Shown: positions 50,594 to 60,190, counted from the first letter of the stretch. The stretch: 64,000 bases of DNA from DATATV01 sp036268615 (GCA_036268615.1 DATATV010000101.1:1-64000); one strand, 5' to 3'. Program-made: numbers and translations. The notes: generated by a model from the letters alone, not told the origin.

Positions 50594-53513
50594 CGGTCCG
50601 CAGACCAATCACACGGCGCAGCAGCACACAGCCCACCGCGCCGGGTCCCCAGCGGACCGCACGAACTACAGCAGCCGGGGTCGCCGGCTGCCCGGTGAGC
50701 AGGCCGTGCCGAACTACACACCGTCGATCTTCGCGCGCAGCATCGACGGCCATCTGCTGCGCACCAGCCAGGACGTCTACGCCTGGTACCGGCTCGCCCC
50801 GCAGCGCTGGTCGTTCCGTTCCGACTCGCAGCGCCAGGACCTGATCGCGGCGATCGCCGGCCAGTACGCCGAGTTGCAGGGCCGGTGGATGCACCTGCGG
50901 GTGACCACCCGGCCCTACCCGATCCGCATGTGGGCCGAGGCGCACGTGCACAACGCGATCAACCGGCTGCCCGACAGCCGCAACGCGCTCTCCTTCGACG
51001 ACTACATGGTCGGTGAGCAGCAGCAGCTGCTCGGCCGGTCGATGGCGGAGAAGGAGGTCTACATCGGGGTCCAGGTGCAGACCCGCAACATGGTGGACCG
51101 CGCGGTCGAGCGCGCCGCCCCGCTGCTGCGCCGGATCTTCCCCGACGCGGTGGACGCCGAGCTGGTCGCGTTGGACAGCGAGGTGGAACACCTCGACCAG
51201 GTGATCGGCGCCCCCGGCCTGGAGGGCCGGCCGGTGACCGCCGAGGAGATGTCCTGGCTGATGCACCGCTCGTGCTCGCTGGGACTGCCCGCGCCGCGCA
51301 ACATGCCGGCCGTGCCCAGCAGCCAGTGGGCACCCGAGGATCTGGCCAGCTTCACCGACGCGGCCGACTTCCACACCGAGCCCTACGCGCCGACGGTCAC
51401 CGTGCGCGGCCGCACCGGCTCCAACGCCGGCCTCAAGCGCTACGTCACCGTGCTCACCGTCGGCCAGATGCACGGCCTGCAGATCCCCGAGGTGGACGAC
51501 CCCTGGGTGCAGCACGCCGACCGGCTGCCCGCCCCGGTGGAGTGGTCCGCGCGGATCTACGTGCGCCGCCCCGAAGAGGTCAATGGCGAACTGTCCCGGC
51601 AGATGAACAAGGTCCGCTCGCAGGTCCGGCACTACACCGACGAGCACGAGCTGGAACCGCCGCAGTCGTTGTCCCGGCAGGCTTCCCGGGTGCTGGAGAT
51701 CGACGACGAGATGACCTCCGGGTTCACCGCGCTGGCCACCCGGGTGCGCTCCTGGTGGCGGCTGGCGGTGTCCGGCGCGACCGAGCGGGAGTCGCTGCGG
51801 CTGGCCCAGCAGCTGTTGGAGCTCTACAAGCCGAAGGTGGCTATCGAGCACCCCGAGGCGCAGTACGCGATGGCCCGCGAGTTCATCCCGGGCGAGCCGC
51901 TGGCCGCGTCGGCCTACCTGCGCCGTGGCTCGGTGCTCTGGGCGGCCTCCTCGGTGCCCACCGCGACCGCCGAGGTCGGCGACCGGCGCGGGGTGTTGCT
52001 CGGTGAGACGTGCACCGCGACCCGGCGCCCGGTGGCCTGGGACCCGTGGATGGCCCAGGAGATCCGGGACGCGTCCGGCCTGACCGCGCTGGTCGCCGGA
52101 CTCGGTGGCGGCAAGTCGTTCCTGGGCGGCGGTCTGGTCTACAAGACGCTGCGGGCGGGTGCGTACTGGACGCTGCTGGACCCCTCCGGTCCGCTGGCGC
52201 GCATCTGTGAGCTGCCCGAACTGCGGCCCTACGCCCGGCCGATCAACCTGCTCAACGCGCAGCCCGGCATCCTCAACCCCTATCGAGTGGTGGCCGAGCC
52301 GCAGATCGAGCACTTCCTGGACGAGGACGATCCGGAACGCTCGTGGCGGCGGGAGAAGGCACTGGTCGCCGCGACCCGCCGACGGCTCGTGCTGGACGTG
52401 CTGACCGGCCTGCTGCCCTACGAGGTGGCCCGGCTGCCACAGACCCGGATCGTGCTGCTGCGCGCGGTCCGCGCGGTCGGTGGCCGGATCGACGCCGACC
52501 CCGGGCAGGTGTTCGACGCGCTGCGCCGGGACGCCAGTGAGCACCACGAGCACGCGGTGGTGGTCGCCGACTTCCTCGACGAGATGCGCGAGCGGATGAG
52601 CCTGCTCATCCCCGAACACGGCGAGGACCCCTACGCCGAGACCCGGGACGACCGGCTGACCGTGCTCACCATGGCCGGCCTGGCGCTGCCCAAGGACGGT
52701 GTCGGCCGGGAACACTGGACCGACGCGGAGTCTCTCGGTGTCGAACTGCTCAACCTGGCCGCGTGGCTCACCCAGCGGTCCATCTACGAGCGGCCCAAGG
52801 ACCTGCGCAAGGGCGTCTGGATCGACGAGGCGTTCTTCCTGGCCGAGGTGCCGACCGGCCGGGTGCTGATGAACCGGTTCGCCCGTGACTCGCGTAAGTG
52901 GAACGTGCGCGTCCTGCTGTCCAGCCAGATCCCGGCGGACTTCCTGCGCATCCAGGGTTTCGTCGCGCTGCTGGACTCGGTGTTCGTCGGCAGGCTGGAC
53001 GACGACCAGGCGCAGGCGGACGCGTTGCGGCTGCTGAAGGTTCCGGTGGGGGCGGGCTACGAGCAGGTGGTCTCCAGCCTCGGCCGGCGGCCCGGCGGCG
53101 AGCGCGGCATGACCGAGCGGGACCGCGCGCCGCGCCAGTTCATCTTCGGTGACGGCGCCGGTGGCGTGGAACGGATCCGGATCGACTTCTCCGGCTCGCA
53201 CCTGGAACACCTTCGGCAGAGCCTGGACACCACCCCGGACGCGATGCGCGAGCGGACCGATCTGCCCGCGCTCACCGGCCCCTCGGTGCCAGCGCCGCCC
53301 GGTCTGGACGGCACCGGCTACCGCAACGACCAGCGGCCCGGCCGGCAGGAGTCCGACGACGACACCGACGAGCAGTACAGCGCCGAGTTCGACGCCGAGC
53401 TCGGCCTCAACGAGATGGACGAGCTGGTCACCACGCCGGGCTCGGACGGCACCGATCCGGACGGCGGACCCTCGGGAGGACGGCGCCGCGGTGGCCGGGA
53501 AGACGCCGCATGA
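50568..53513 (+). CDS. VirB4/TraC-type secretion ATPase
   Basis: A 981-residue ATPase with the architecture of conjugation ATPases. An N-terminal half (about 1-450) without nucleotide motifs is followed by a C-terminal RecA-like motor with Walker A AGLGGGKS (about 510-517), Walker B GVWIDEAFF (about 752) and the sensor-like segment RVLLSSQIPADF. Such hexameric ATPases energise pilus assembly and substrate transfer in type IV secretion systems. No transmembrane helix is seen. An acidic tail ends the protein. GTG 50568 overlaps the upstream gene, and the stop overlaps the next ATG (ATGA). The separate VirD4/TcpA coupling ATPase expected in a conjugative system is absent from the window. Confidence 0.88.
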   Translation: MFGRRAGGDGPQTNHTAQQHTAHRAGSPADRTNYSSRGRRLPGEQAVPNYTPSIFARSIDGHLLRTSQDVYAWYRLAPQRWSFRSDSQRQDLIAAIAGQYAELQGRWMHLRVTTRPYPIRMWAEAHVHNAINRLPDSRNALSFDDYMVGEQQQLLGRSMAEKEVYIGVQVQTRNMVDRAVERAAPLLRRIFPDAVDAELVALDSEVEHLDQVIGAPGLEGRPVTAEEMSWLMHRSCSLGLPAPRNMPAVPSSQWAPEDLASFTDAADFHTEPYAPTVTVRGRTGSNAGLKRYVTVLTVGQMHGLQIPEVDDPWVQHADRLPAPVEWSARIYVRRPEEVNGELSRQMNKVRSQVRHYTDEHELEPPQSLSRQASRVLEIDDEMTSGFTALATRVRSWWRLAVSGATERESLRLAQQLLELYKPKVAIEHPEAQYAMAREFIPGEPLAASAYLRRGSVLWAASSVPTATAEVGDRRGVLLGETCTATRRPVAWDPWMAQEIRDASGLTALVAGLGGGKSFLGGGLVYKTLRAGAYWTLLDPSGPLARICELPELRPYARPINLLNAQPGILNPYRVVAEPQIEHFLDEDDPERSWRREKALVAATRRRLVLDVLTGLLPYEVARLPQTRIVLLRAVRAVGGRIDADPGQVFDALRRDASEHHEHAVVVADFLDEMRERMSLLIPEHGEDPYAETRDDRLTVLTMAGLALPKDGVGREHWTDAESLGVELLNLAAWLTQRSIYERPKDLRKGVWIDEAFFLAEVPTGRVLMNRFARDSRKWNVRVLLSSQIPADFLRIQGFVALLDSVFVGRLDDDQAQADALRLLKVPVGAGYEQVVSSLGRRPGGERGMTERDRAPRQFIFGDGAGGVERIRIDFSGSHLEHLRQSLDTTPDAMRERTDLPALTGPSVPAPPGLDGTGYRNDQRPGRQESDDDTDEQYSAEFDAELGLNEMDELVTTPGSDGTDPDGGPSGGRRRGGREDAA

Positions 53514-55513
53514 CGGCGCCGTTGACCATGGTGGTGCTGCTGGCCATCGCCGCGCTGATGGCCGCGCGGCGATGGATCAGAGATCGCCGTAGAGCGGCAC
53601 GTGCAACGGCCCCGGCGACCACACGGCGCCGGGGCCGCAAGTGGTCCGTGGTCTCTTTCATCAGCCTGCTGCTGGCCTTCCAGGTGGTCATCGGCATCCC
53701 GATGGCCAATGCCGACCAGTGCGGCGAGGCACCCACCCCGGAGCGGCCCGGCGCCGGCATGGTCGGCGCGATCGACCCGCCGTCCATCGACCACGGTGAC
53801 CCGAACTCCAACTACGGCAAGTACAGCTACGCCGGCACGGTCTGGCACGTCTACCAGGACACCTGCGCGCTGGCCACCACGATCACCGACCCGAACGCGG
53901 TGATCGACACCTGGGCCGGCAACGAGATGTTCGACATCGGCAAGAACATCGTCGGTGCGACGAACAGCCTGCACTACGCGATGCTCTCCCAGGACAGCAT
54001 GCTCAAGCCGCTGGACAACGCGGTGGAGAACGCGGCGCAGACCTTCTACAGCAACATCTACGTGCGCTGGTTCGCCCCGGTCGCGTTGATCCTGGCCGTG
54101 CTGCTGTTCCGCTACGTGTGGACCGGCGACCTCGCCTCGATCGGCAAGCGAAGTATGTGGGCGCTGGCCGGGATGTGGCTGGCCGCCTCGGTTCTGGTGC
54201 TCGGCCCGGTCTACGGCGAGGTGGACTCCTTGCTGTTGCAGAAGACCTCGCAGATCCAGGCCGGCTTCCTGCCCAGCGACCAGGTTGACGCGCAGCGCAA
54301 CGCGTTGCCGGATTCCTTGTACGACAACGTGGTCTACAACAACTGGCTGCGTGGCGAGTTCGGCGACCCGACCTCGCCGCAGGCCAAGCAGTACGGCCCG
54401 GAACTGCTCGACGACCAGGCGTGGACGAAGCTCGCCGCGGGCTCGGCCGACGACCAGGCCGCGGTCACCGCCAAGCAGAACGACTTCAAGTCGCTGCCGG
54501 CCAAACTCGGCTCCGCGGCCGGATTCTTCGAGGGCAGCGAGGGCAGCCGGACCGGTGACGGCTTCCTGGCACTGCTGGAAGGCATCGCCTACTCACTGTT
54601 CCAGTTGTTCGCCAAGGCATCCGTGCTGCTGGCGCAGGTGTTGATCCGGATTCTGATGCTGGCCGCGCCGCTGATCGGCCTGGCCGCGATGGTGTTGCCG
54701 GAACTGCTGCCCAGGGTCGGCAAGGCGGCCGGCGCGGTGCTGTTCAACGTGCTGCTGCTCTCGGCGATGGCCGGTATGCACGCGCTGCTGCTCAACCTGA
54801 TCTTCGGTGCCGGCAACGAGCTCTCCCTGCTGGCGCAACTGATGTTGGCGGGGCTGATCACGCTGGTGTTCTTCATGGTCGGCAAGCCGATGCGGCGGAT
54901 GTGGCAGATGGTCGAACTGGCCGTCGGTGCCGCCGGCACCGGGGTGCCCAGCGCGCCCAGTGTGTTCTCCCGGCTGCGCGGCCGGAGCAAGGCCGCGCCG
55001 ACCGCGCAGGACGAGTTCTGGGACACCGTGCGCGGCAGCGCGCCCGACGACTTCGTCGGGCCGGGTGCGACCGCGGGCGACCGCGACCGGCGGGTCCGGC
55101 CGGAGGCCAGTTTCGCCTCGGCCGATGGCTCGGTCTCGGCCACCGCACAACGGATGGACCGGCGACGGCGGGAGATCCTCGGTGGTTCGGCCGCCCTGCC
55201 GGGTGGCGTTCTGGCCGGTGGCGGTCCGTCCGGCTACGGTGGGCCGGCTGCGGTACCCGAGGCCGGCGGCCGGGCGCGCAGCCGGCTGGTCGACTCGCCG
55301 ACGGTGGTCGACCGGGGCTGGGACCGCAGCGGTGAGGATGCCCTGGTGGTGCCCTCCCAGGTGACCGGCTCGACCCGGCGACGTGCGGCGCCCCGGCGGG
55401 CCGAGACCGAGATGGTCGCCGGCCGGCCGGTGTTCGTGCTCTACCGGCCGTCCCGGGGACTTGAGGTCACCGACGGCGGCTGGGACGCGCGGACGGGCAG
55501 CCGAACCCCATGA
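53510..55513 (+). CDS. Polytopic membrane protein, VirB6/TrbL-like
   Basis: A 667-residue protein. A basic N-terminus and two hydrophobic segments precede an extracytoplasmic domain of about 150 residues starting after ANADQCGEA. Further helices follow at about 190-210, 220-240 and several between 355 and 465 (VLIRILMLAAPLIGLAAMVL, AVLFNVLLLSAMAGMHALLL, LMLAGLITLVFFMVG). A cytoplasmic tail of about 200 disordered, Arg/Gly-rich residues ends it. Helix clusters with a large extracytoplasmic loop directly after the VirB4 gene is the VirB6/TrbL/TcpH-like channel position. Assignment is by topology and context rather than by motif. Confidence 0.75.
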   Translation: MTAPLTMVVLLAIAALMAARRWIRDRRRAARATAPATTRRRGRKWSVVSFISLLLAFQVVIGIPMANADQCGEAPTPERPGAGMVGAIDPPSIDHGDPNSNYGKYSYAGTVWHVYQDTCALATTITDPNAVIDTWAGNEMFDIGKNIVGATNSLHYAMLSQDSMLKPLDNAVENAAQTFYSNIYVRWFAPVALILAVLLFRYVWTGDLASIGKRSMWALAGMWLAASVLVLGPVYGEVDSLLLQKTSQIQAGFLPSDQVDAQRNALPDSLYDNVVYNNWLRGEFGDPTSPQAKQYGPELLDDQAWTKLAAGSADDQAAVTAKQNDFKSLPAKLGSAAGFFEGSEGSRTGDGFLALLEGIAYSLFQLFAKASVLLAQVLIRILMLAAPLIGLAAMVLPELLPRVGKAAGAVLFNVLLLSAMAGMHALLLNLIFGAGNELSLLAQLMLAGLITLVFFMVGKPMRRMWQMVELAVGAAGTGVPSAPSVFSRLRGRSKAAPTAQDEFWDTVRGSAPDDFVGPGATAGDRDRRVRPEASFASADGSVSATAQRMDRRRREILGGSAALPGGVLAGGGPSGYGGPAAVPEAGGRARSRLVDSPTVVDRGWDRSGEDALVVPSQVTGSTRRRAAPRRAETEMVAGRPVFVLYRPSRGLEVTDGGWDARTGSRTP

Positions 55514-55590
55514 CGGCGTACCTGGCCGGGAAAAGCCGGCCGGGCCACGGTTTTCGACAGGCTGACTGACAGGCGAGGAGTGCGCAGGAC

Positions 55591-56211
55591 ATGCCGATCC
55601 GGACCAACCGAGGCCGGGCAGCGGTGTATCGCCGGCTGTGGGGTTGGCCGCTGCGTTCCCCTCGGCACCTGGTCGCCACCGGCATCGGGGTGGTCGTGCT
55701 GGCCATCGCGATCGCCGTGGCGATCAACCACGGCGTGCACCACAACAAGCCCGGCGTGTCGGCCACCGCGTCGTCCTCCTCGGCCGGGGCGACCACGTCC
55801 GCCGGGTTATCCGACGGCACATCCGCGTCCTCGGGCGGTTCGACCACCACGACGCCCGAGCAGACCCGGCTCACCGGGGTGCCCAGCCCGGCGAACGCGC
55901 CGACCCCGCCGGCCGCACTCGGCGTGATCAACCTCTGGGGGCGGGCATGGGTCAACCATCCGGTCGGCATGACCGACCAGCAGTGGCTCAACCAGCTGGC
56001 GCCCTACACGACGCCGGAGTTCCTGCCCCAGATGAACACCGTGGACGTCACCAACATCGCCGCGACCGCGGTCACCGGCCAGCCGGTGGTGGTCAACTCC
56101 TACACCGGTTCGGTCGAGGCGACGCTGGCCACGAACGCCGGCTCGCTGGACATCACGGTGATCCTCACCCCGCAGGGCTGGCAGGTGTCCACGTACAACC
56201 AGGCGTCGTGA
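55591..56211 (+). CDS. Membrane-anchored protein, VirB8/TcpC-like position
   Basis: A 206-residue type II-topology protein. A basic cytoplasmic N-terminus, one transmembrane helix (about 28-47), a Ser/Thr/Gly-rich linker (about 55-95) and a compact C-terminal domain (about 105-206) give the layout of VirB8/TcpC proteins. In those the periplasmic or extracellular part is an NTF2-like fold. I see no diagnostic motif, so the NTF2 assignment is inference from context and size. It lies 77 bp after the VirB6-like gene and 1 bp before the hydrolase gene. Confidence 0.65.
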   Translation: MPIRTNRGRAAVYRRLWGWPLRSPRHLVATGIGVVVLAIAIAVAINHGVHHNKPGVSATASSSSAGATTSAGLSDGTSASSGGSTTTTPEQTRLTGVPSPANAPTPPAALGVINLWGRAWVNHPVGMTDQQWLNQLAPYTTPEFLPQMNTVDVTNIAATAVTGQPVVVNSYTGSVEATLATNAGSLDITVILTPQGWQVSTYNQAS

Positions 56212-56212
56212 C

Positions 56213-57220
56213 ATGAAGCGCATCGTGATCATCTCGGCCATCGGGCTGGTGCTCGTGGTGGGTGCGGTGTTCGTCTTCGGTCTGGTCGGCAACGTCGTGT
56301 TGGGCGGCGAGGAACAGGCCGCCGGCACCCAGTACGCGAACACCAGCTGCGACGCGTCGCTCGGGCCGTTCCAGGGCGGCGACGCGGCCACCGGCACCGC
56401 GCAGGCCGGCAGCCTGACCGCGCAGCAGCTGACCACGGTCACCGCGATCATCACCATCGGCAAGCAGCGCAACCTGCCCGCGCTGGCCTGGCAGGTCGCC
56501 ATCCAGGCCGGCATGCAGGAATCGGGGCTGCGCAACATCACCTACGGCGACCGCGACTCGGTGGGCATCTTCCAGATGCGCTCGTCGCAGGGCTGGGGCA
56601 CGCCCGCCCAGCTGACCGATCCGACGTACGAGATCAACAAGTTCTACGACGTGCTGACCGCGTTGCCCAACTGGCAACAACAGCGGCCGGGGACCAGCGC
56701 GCAGCAGGTGGAGCGGTCGGCGTTCCCGTTGGCGTACAACAACTGGGAGTCGATGGCCGCGGCGCTGGTGCAGAAGGACGGCCAGGTGGCCGACCCGACC
56801 GGGTGCGGTGCGGGTGTCGGCGACGCGCTGCCGGCACCGACGAAGGCGGCCGGCACGGCGATCGCGTTCGCGCTGTCCCAGATCGGCAAGCCGTACGTGT
56901 GGGGGGCGACCGGCCCGAATTCCTACGACTGCTCCGGCCTGATGCTGCGGGCCTACCAGGCGGCCGGCATCGACCTGCCCCGGGTGTCGTCCGACCAGTA
57001 CCACGCGGGTGCGCTGCTTCCGGTCCGGAACGCCCAACCGGGTGATTTGATGTTTTTGGCCTACGACCCCACCAATCCGGCCACGATCCACCACGTGTTC
57101 ATGTACTTGGGCAACAACCAGATCGTCGAGGCACCGTTCACCGGTGAGTCGGTCCGCCAGGTTCCGATGAACTGGAACAATCCTCAACTTGTCCAGCAGG
57201 CGGTGCGTCCGGGAGTCTGA
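56213..57220 (+). CDS. Two-domain peptidoglycan hydrolase (lytic transglycosylase-like plus NlpC/P60)
   Basis: A 335-residue protein with an N-terminal membrane anchor (about 4-24), a lysozyme/transglycosylase-like domain (about 65-190; QAGMQESGLRNITYGDRDSVGIFQMR with the catalytic Glu) and a C-terminal NlpC/P60 (C40) endopeptidase domain. The catalytic Cys is in YDCSGLMLRAY and the His in IHHVFMYLG. The same two-domain design is found in CwlT/Orf14-type hydrolases of Gram-positive conjugative elements, where they open the cell wall for the channel. This is the strongest single clue that the operon builds a transenvelope secretion apparatus. Confidence 0.9.
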   Translation: MKRIVIISAIGLVLVVGAVFVFGLVGNVVLGGEEQAAGTQYANTSCDASLGPFQGGDAATGTAQAGSLTAQQLTTVTAIITIGKQRNLPALAWQVAIQAGMQESGLRNITYGDRDSVGIFQMRSSQGWGTPAQLTDPTYEINKFYDVLTALPNWQQQRPGTSAQQVERSAFPLAYNNWESMAAALVQKDGQVADPTGCGAGVGDALPAPTKAAGTAIAFALSQIGKPYVWGATGPNSYDCSGLMLRAYQAAGIDLPRVSSDQYHAGALLPVRNAQPGDLMFLAYDPTNPATIHHVFMYLGNNQIVEAPFTGESVRQVPMNWNNPQLVQQAVRPGV

Positions 57221-57267
57221 GGGTCTACCGGAAGTCGGTCCGAGTTTCGCGACCTGCAGGAGGCGGC

Positions 57268-57702
57268 ATGTTCACCCCTGATCCGATTCCCCGGCCCGCC
57301 GGACCGCCCGCGTCCAGCACCCCGTTGCGTGACTACTTCGTCAGCCCGCGTCCGGGTGTCGACCGTGGGTACGCGGTACTGCCCAGATCGCTGATGGAGG
57401 CCATGCCGCTGCCCTGGCAGCAGCACATGGCCTACCTGTTGGCGGAGTTCCACCAGGCGTTCGGCCACCTCAACTGGCCGGTCTACCGGGTGGTGCCCTC
57501 CCGCTACGAGCGGCTGGTCGATCTGGACGAGGAGCAGCTGGCCGAGGTCGGCGCGCTGGTGGAGATCGACGCGGACGGCGAGATGGTCTACCGGGAGCGC
57601 AACGGTCGGCTGATCGAGAACGCCGAACAGCGCAGCGTCCTGGTCTCCTGCCTCGACCCGATGCCCCAGCAGCCACCGCCGGCCAACCGCCGGCACGCCT
57701 GA
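57268..57702 (+). CDS. Hypothetical protein, 144 aa, last gene of secretion module
   Basis: I do not recognise this family. It is soluble, with a proline-rich N-terminus and a compact core: SLMEAMPLPWQQHMAYLLAE, then WPVYRVVPSRYERLVDLDEE and an acidic ALVEIDADGEMVYRERNG. There is no transmembrane segment. ATG 57268 has an AGGAGG site 4 bp away, so it is well translated. It follows the hydrolase by 47 bp on the same strand and may be a cytoplasmic accessory or effector/adaptor of the channel. Confidence 0.7.
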   Translation: MFTPDPIPRPAGPPASSTPLRDYFVSPRPGVDRGYAVLPRSLMEAMPLPWQQHMAYLLAEFHQAFGHLNWPVYRVVPSRYERLVDLDEEQLAEVGALVEIDADGEMVYRERNGRLIENAEQRSVLVSCLDPMPQQPPPANRRHA

Positions 57703-57943
57703 CCCGTTGACTCGATCGGGCGCACGTTGCCCGGTTGGCAAGCCTGGCGGGCCGGCCACTCGGTCGGGTCCAGTTCCGCGGCCGCGCGGCTCGGACAGGT
57801 GTCGCCGCACCCGTCCGGGCCGGCGGAGACTCCACCGCGACCCGCCCGATCGCCGGTTCGTCGACCGCCGTTGGGTGGTTCGTGACCGGGCTGGCACCGA
57901 ACTGGACCTGACGCGCGGGCTGTCGGCCGGTTAATGTCGGGGT

Positions 57944-59383
57944 GTGGCGGCTGATCGCGGGTTGCGGGCCGGCTCGGCCTCGCGCGGTGGTCTGGACTTC
58001 GTGGCCATCCGCGCTGAGTTCGGCTTGCCGCGCGACTTCTCGCCGGCCGCGCTGATCGAGGCCGAACAGGCGGCCGCGGCCGACCTCGGCGACCGCGAGG
58101 ACGCCGTCGACCTGCCGCTGATCACCATCGATCCGCCCGGCTCGAAAGACCTGGACCAGGCGTTTCTGATCGAGCGCCGGTCCACCGGCGGCTACCGGCT
58201 GTACTACGCGATCGCCGACATGGGCCACTTCGTCCGGCCCGGCGGTGCCCTGGACACCGAGGCGCGTCGCCGTGGCCAGACCCTCTACCTGCCCGACGAA
58301 CTCGTCCCGCTGCACCCGCCGCTGCTCGCCCAGGACGCGGCGAGCCTGCTGCCCGGCGAGGTCCGCCCGGCGGTGCTCTGGACGATCGACTGCGACGCCC
58401 ACGGCGAACCCGAACAGGCCCGGGCGCGCCGGGCCCTGGTCCGCTCGGTGGCGCAGTTCGACTACGACACCGTCCGGGCCGCGATCGCCACCGGCGACAC
58501 CCACCCGTCCGGCGCGCTGTTGCCCGAGTTCGGCCGGCTGCGCCGCGAGCTCGCGGTGGCCAGGGGCGCCGTCGAACTGCAACTGCCCGAACAGCAGGTG
58601 GTCCCCGACGGTGAGGGCGGCTGGACGCTCGCGCTGCGGGCGCGGGCCGACGTCGAGGCGTGGAACGCCGAGTTGTCGCTGCTCACCGGCATGTGCGCGG
58701 CCCGGTTGATGTTGACCGCGGGCGTCGGCGTGCTGCGCACACTGCCGGCCGCCGAGCCGGAGGCGATGGACAGCCTGCGCCGCCGGGCCCGAACGCTGGG
58801 CATCGACTGGCCGCTGGAGAGCCCCGCCGCCCGGGTGCTGGCCGGCCTCGACCCGAGCCGGCCCGAGTCGCTCGCCTTCCACGTGGACGCCACCCGGCTG
58901 CTCCGCGGCGCCGGCTACACCGCGTTCGACACGTCCGTGGCGCCGCTGCCGGCCACCGTCGAGCACGCCGGCCTCGGTGCGTCCTACACCCACGTCACCG
59001 CGCCGATCCGCCGGTTGGTCGACCGGTTCGGCACCGAGGTGTGCCTGGCGATCTGCGCCGGCCGGGAGGTGCCGCCGGAGACCCGGGCCGCGCTGGCCGA
59101 GCTGCCCGCGCTGATGGCCGGCTCGGACGCGCTGGCCAGCCGGGTCGAGCGGGCCTGCCTGTCCCAGGTCGAGGCGTGGACGCTGGTGGACCGGGTGGGG
59201 GAGGCGTTCCCGGCGGTGGTGCTGCGGGCCGAGAGTCACGTCGGCGAGGTGTTCGTGGCGCATCCGCCGGTGGTGGCCCGGTGCGTCGGCGACGACCTGC
59301 CCGAAGGGGCGCAGATCCGGGTCCGGCTGGCCGAGGCGGACACCAGCCGTCGCAAGGTGATGTTCGAACGGGTTGTTGGGTGA
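57944..59383 (+). CDS. RNB-domain ribonuclease (RNase II/R family)
   Basis: A 479-residue exoribonuclease-like protein whose core is the RNB domain. The metal-binding signature LPLITIDPPGSKDLDQAF is at about residues 60-78, followed by YYAIADMGHFV and the conserved LYLPDELVPLHPP segment, and YTHVTAPIRRLVDRF near 350, a hallmark of RNB enzymes. It degrades RNA 3' to 5'. Cold-shock and S1 domains typical of RNase R are missing or very short, which is usual for this actinobacterial subgroup. GTG 57944 is used. Its stop overlaps the start of the metal-receptor gene. Confidence 0.92.
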   Translation: MAADRGLRAGSASRGGLDFVAIRAEFGLPRDFSPAALIEAEQAAAADLGDREDAVDLPLITIDPPGSKDLDQAFLIERRSTGGYRLYYAIADMGHFVRPGGALDTEARRRGQTLYLPDELVPLHPPLLAQDAASLLPGEVRPAVLWTIDCDAHGEPEQARARRALVRSVAQFDYDTVRAAIATGDTHPSGALLPEFGRLRRELAVARGAVELQLPEQQVVPDGEGGWTLALRARADVEAWNAELSLLTGMCAARLMLTAGVGVLRTLPAAEPEAMDSLRRRARTLGIDWPLESPAARVLAGLDPSRPESLAFHVDATRLLRGAGYTAFDTSVAPLPATVEHAGLGASYTHVTAPIRRLVDRFGTEVCLAICAGREVPPETRAALAELPALMAGSDALASRVERACLSQVEAWTLVDRVGEAFPAVVLRAESHVGEVFVAHPPVVARCVGDDLPEGAQIRVRLAEADTSRRKVMFERVVG

Positions 59384-60156
59384 TCTTCAGCGACGACCTG
59401 GGCGAACCGGTGCCGGCTCCCGTGCTGCCGACGGCCGTGGTCTCGCTGGTGCCCTCCCTGACCGAGGCGGTCGCGGCGACCGTGCCCGACATCCTGGTCG
59501 GCGCGACCGACTACTGCGTGCACCCGGCCGACCTGAAGGTCACCCGGATCGGTGGTTCGAAGTACCCGAAGGTGGACGACGTACTCGCCCTGAAGCCGGA
59601 CCTGGTCCTGGCCAACCAGGAGGAGAACCGCGCCGAGGACGTGGGCCGACTGCGCGCCAACGGAGTACCCGTCTGGGTGACGGCCGCGCCGGCCACCGTC
59701 CCGGCCGCGCTCGCCTCGCTGCGTCGGCTGCTGACCCAGGGCCTCGGCGCCCGCGAACCGGGCTGGCTGGTCGCCGCCGAGAACGCGTGGTGCACCAGCG
59801 AACCGATCTGGACCACCGCGATCGTGCCGGTCTGGCGCCGGCCGTGGATCGTGCTGGGCCGGGAGACCTTCGCCGGCGACGTGTTGCGTCGCCTTGGTGT
59901 CGCCAACGCCTACGCCGACCACGAGGACCGCTATCCGCGCCCGAAACTCACCGAACTCCAGCAGCTGATGACCACCGGCCAGGCCGACCTGCTGGTGCTG
60001 CCGGACGAGCCGTACGCGTTCAGCCGGCACGACGGCCCGGAGATGTTCCCGCAGTCCACGACGGTGTTGCTGAGCGGTCGCGCGCTCACCTGGTGGGGCC
60101 CGTCCCTGGTCACCGCGCGCGCCGAACTCACCGCCGCCCTCGCCACGATCAGGTGA
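59380..60156 (+). CDS. Helical-backbone metal receptor (BtuF/type III substrate-binding fold) without export signal
   Basis: A 258-residue protein of the helical-backbone metal-receptor fold. VVSLVPSLTEAV and GATDYCVHP are near the N-terminus, GGSKYPKVDDVLALKPDLVLAN follows, and a long central helix links two lobes. Relatives are ABC-transporter binding proteins for cobalamin, haem or siderophores. Here no signal peptide or lipobox precedes the fold, and no permease or ATPase gene is adjacent, so it is probably cytoplasmic. The GTG start overlaps the RNB ribonuclease stop, suggesting a linked function not described by either family. Candidate ligand residues include Cys and His in DYCVHP. Confidence 0.88.
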   Translation: MIFSDDLGEPVPAPVLPTAVVSLVPSLTEAVAATVPDILVGATDYCVHPADLKVTRIGGSKYPKVDDVLALKPDLVLANQEENRAEDVGRLRANGVPVWVTAAPATVPAALASLRRLLTQGLGAREPGWLVAAENAWCTSEPIWTTAIVPVWRRPWIVLGRETFAGDVLRRLGVANAYADHEDRYPRPKLTELQQLMTTGQADLLVLPDEPYAFSRHDGPEMFPQSTTVLLSGRALTWWGPSLVTARAELTAALATIR

Positions 60157-60190
60157 CACCGCGGGGCTCGTGCTGCCGAGCCCCGCGGTG
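60157..60190. terminator. Bidirectional terminator between metal-receptor gene and panB
   Basis: A 14-bp perfect stem (CACCGCGGGGCTCG with 60177-60190) and a 6-nt loop. It starts directly after the stop of the plus-strand gene and ends 9 bp before the stop of the convergent panB. Confidence 0.9.
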
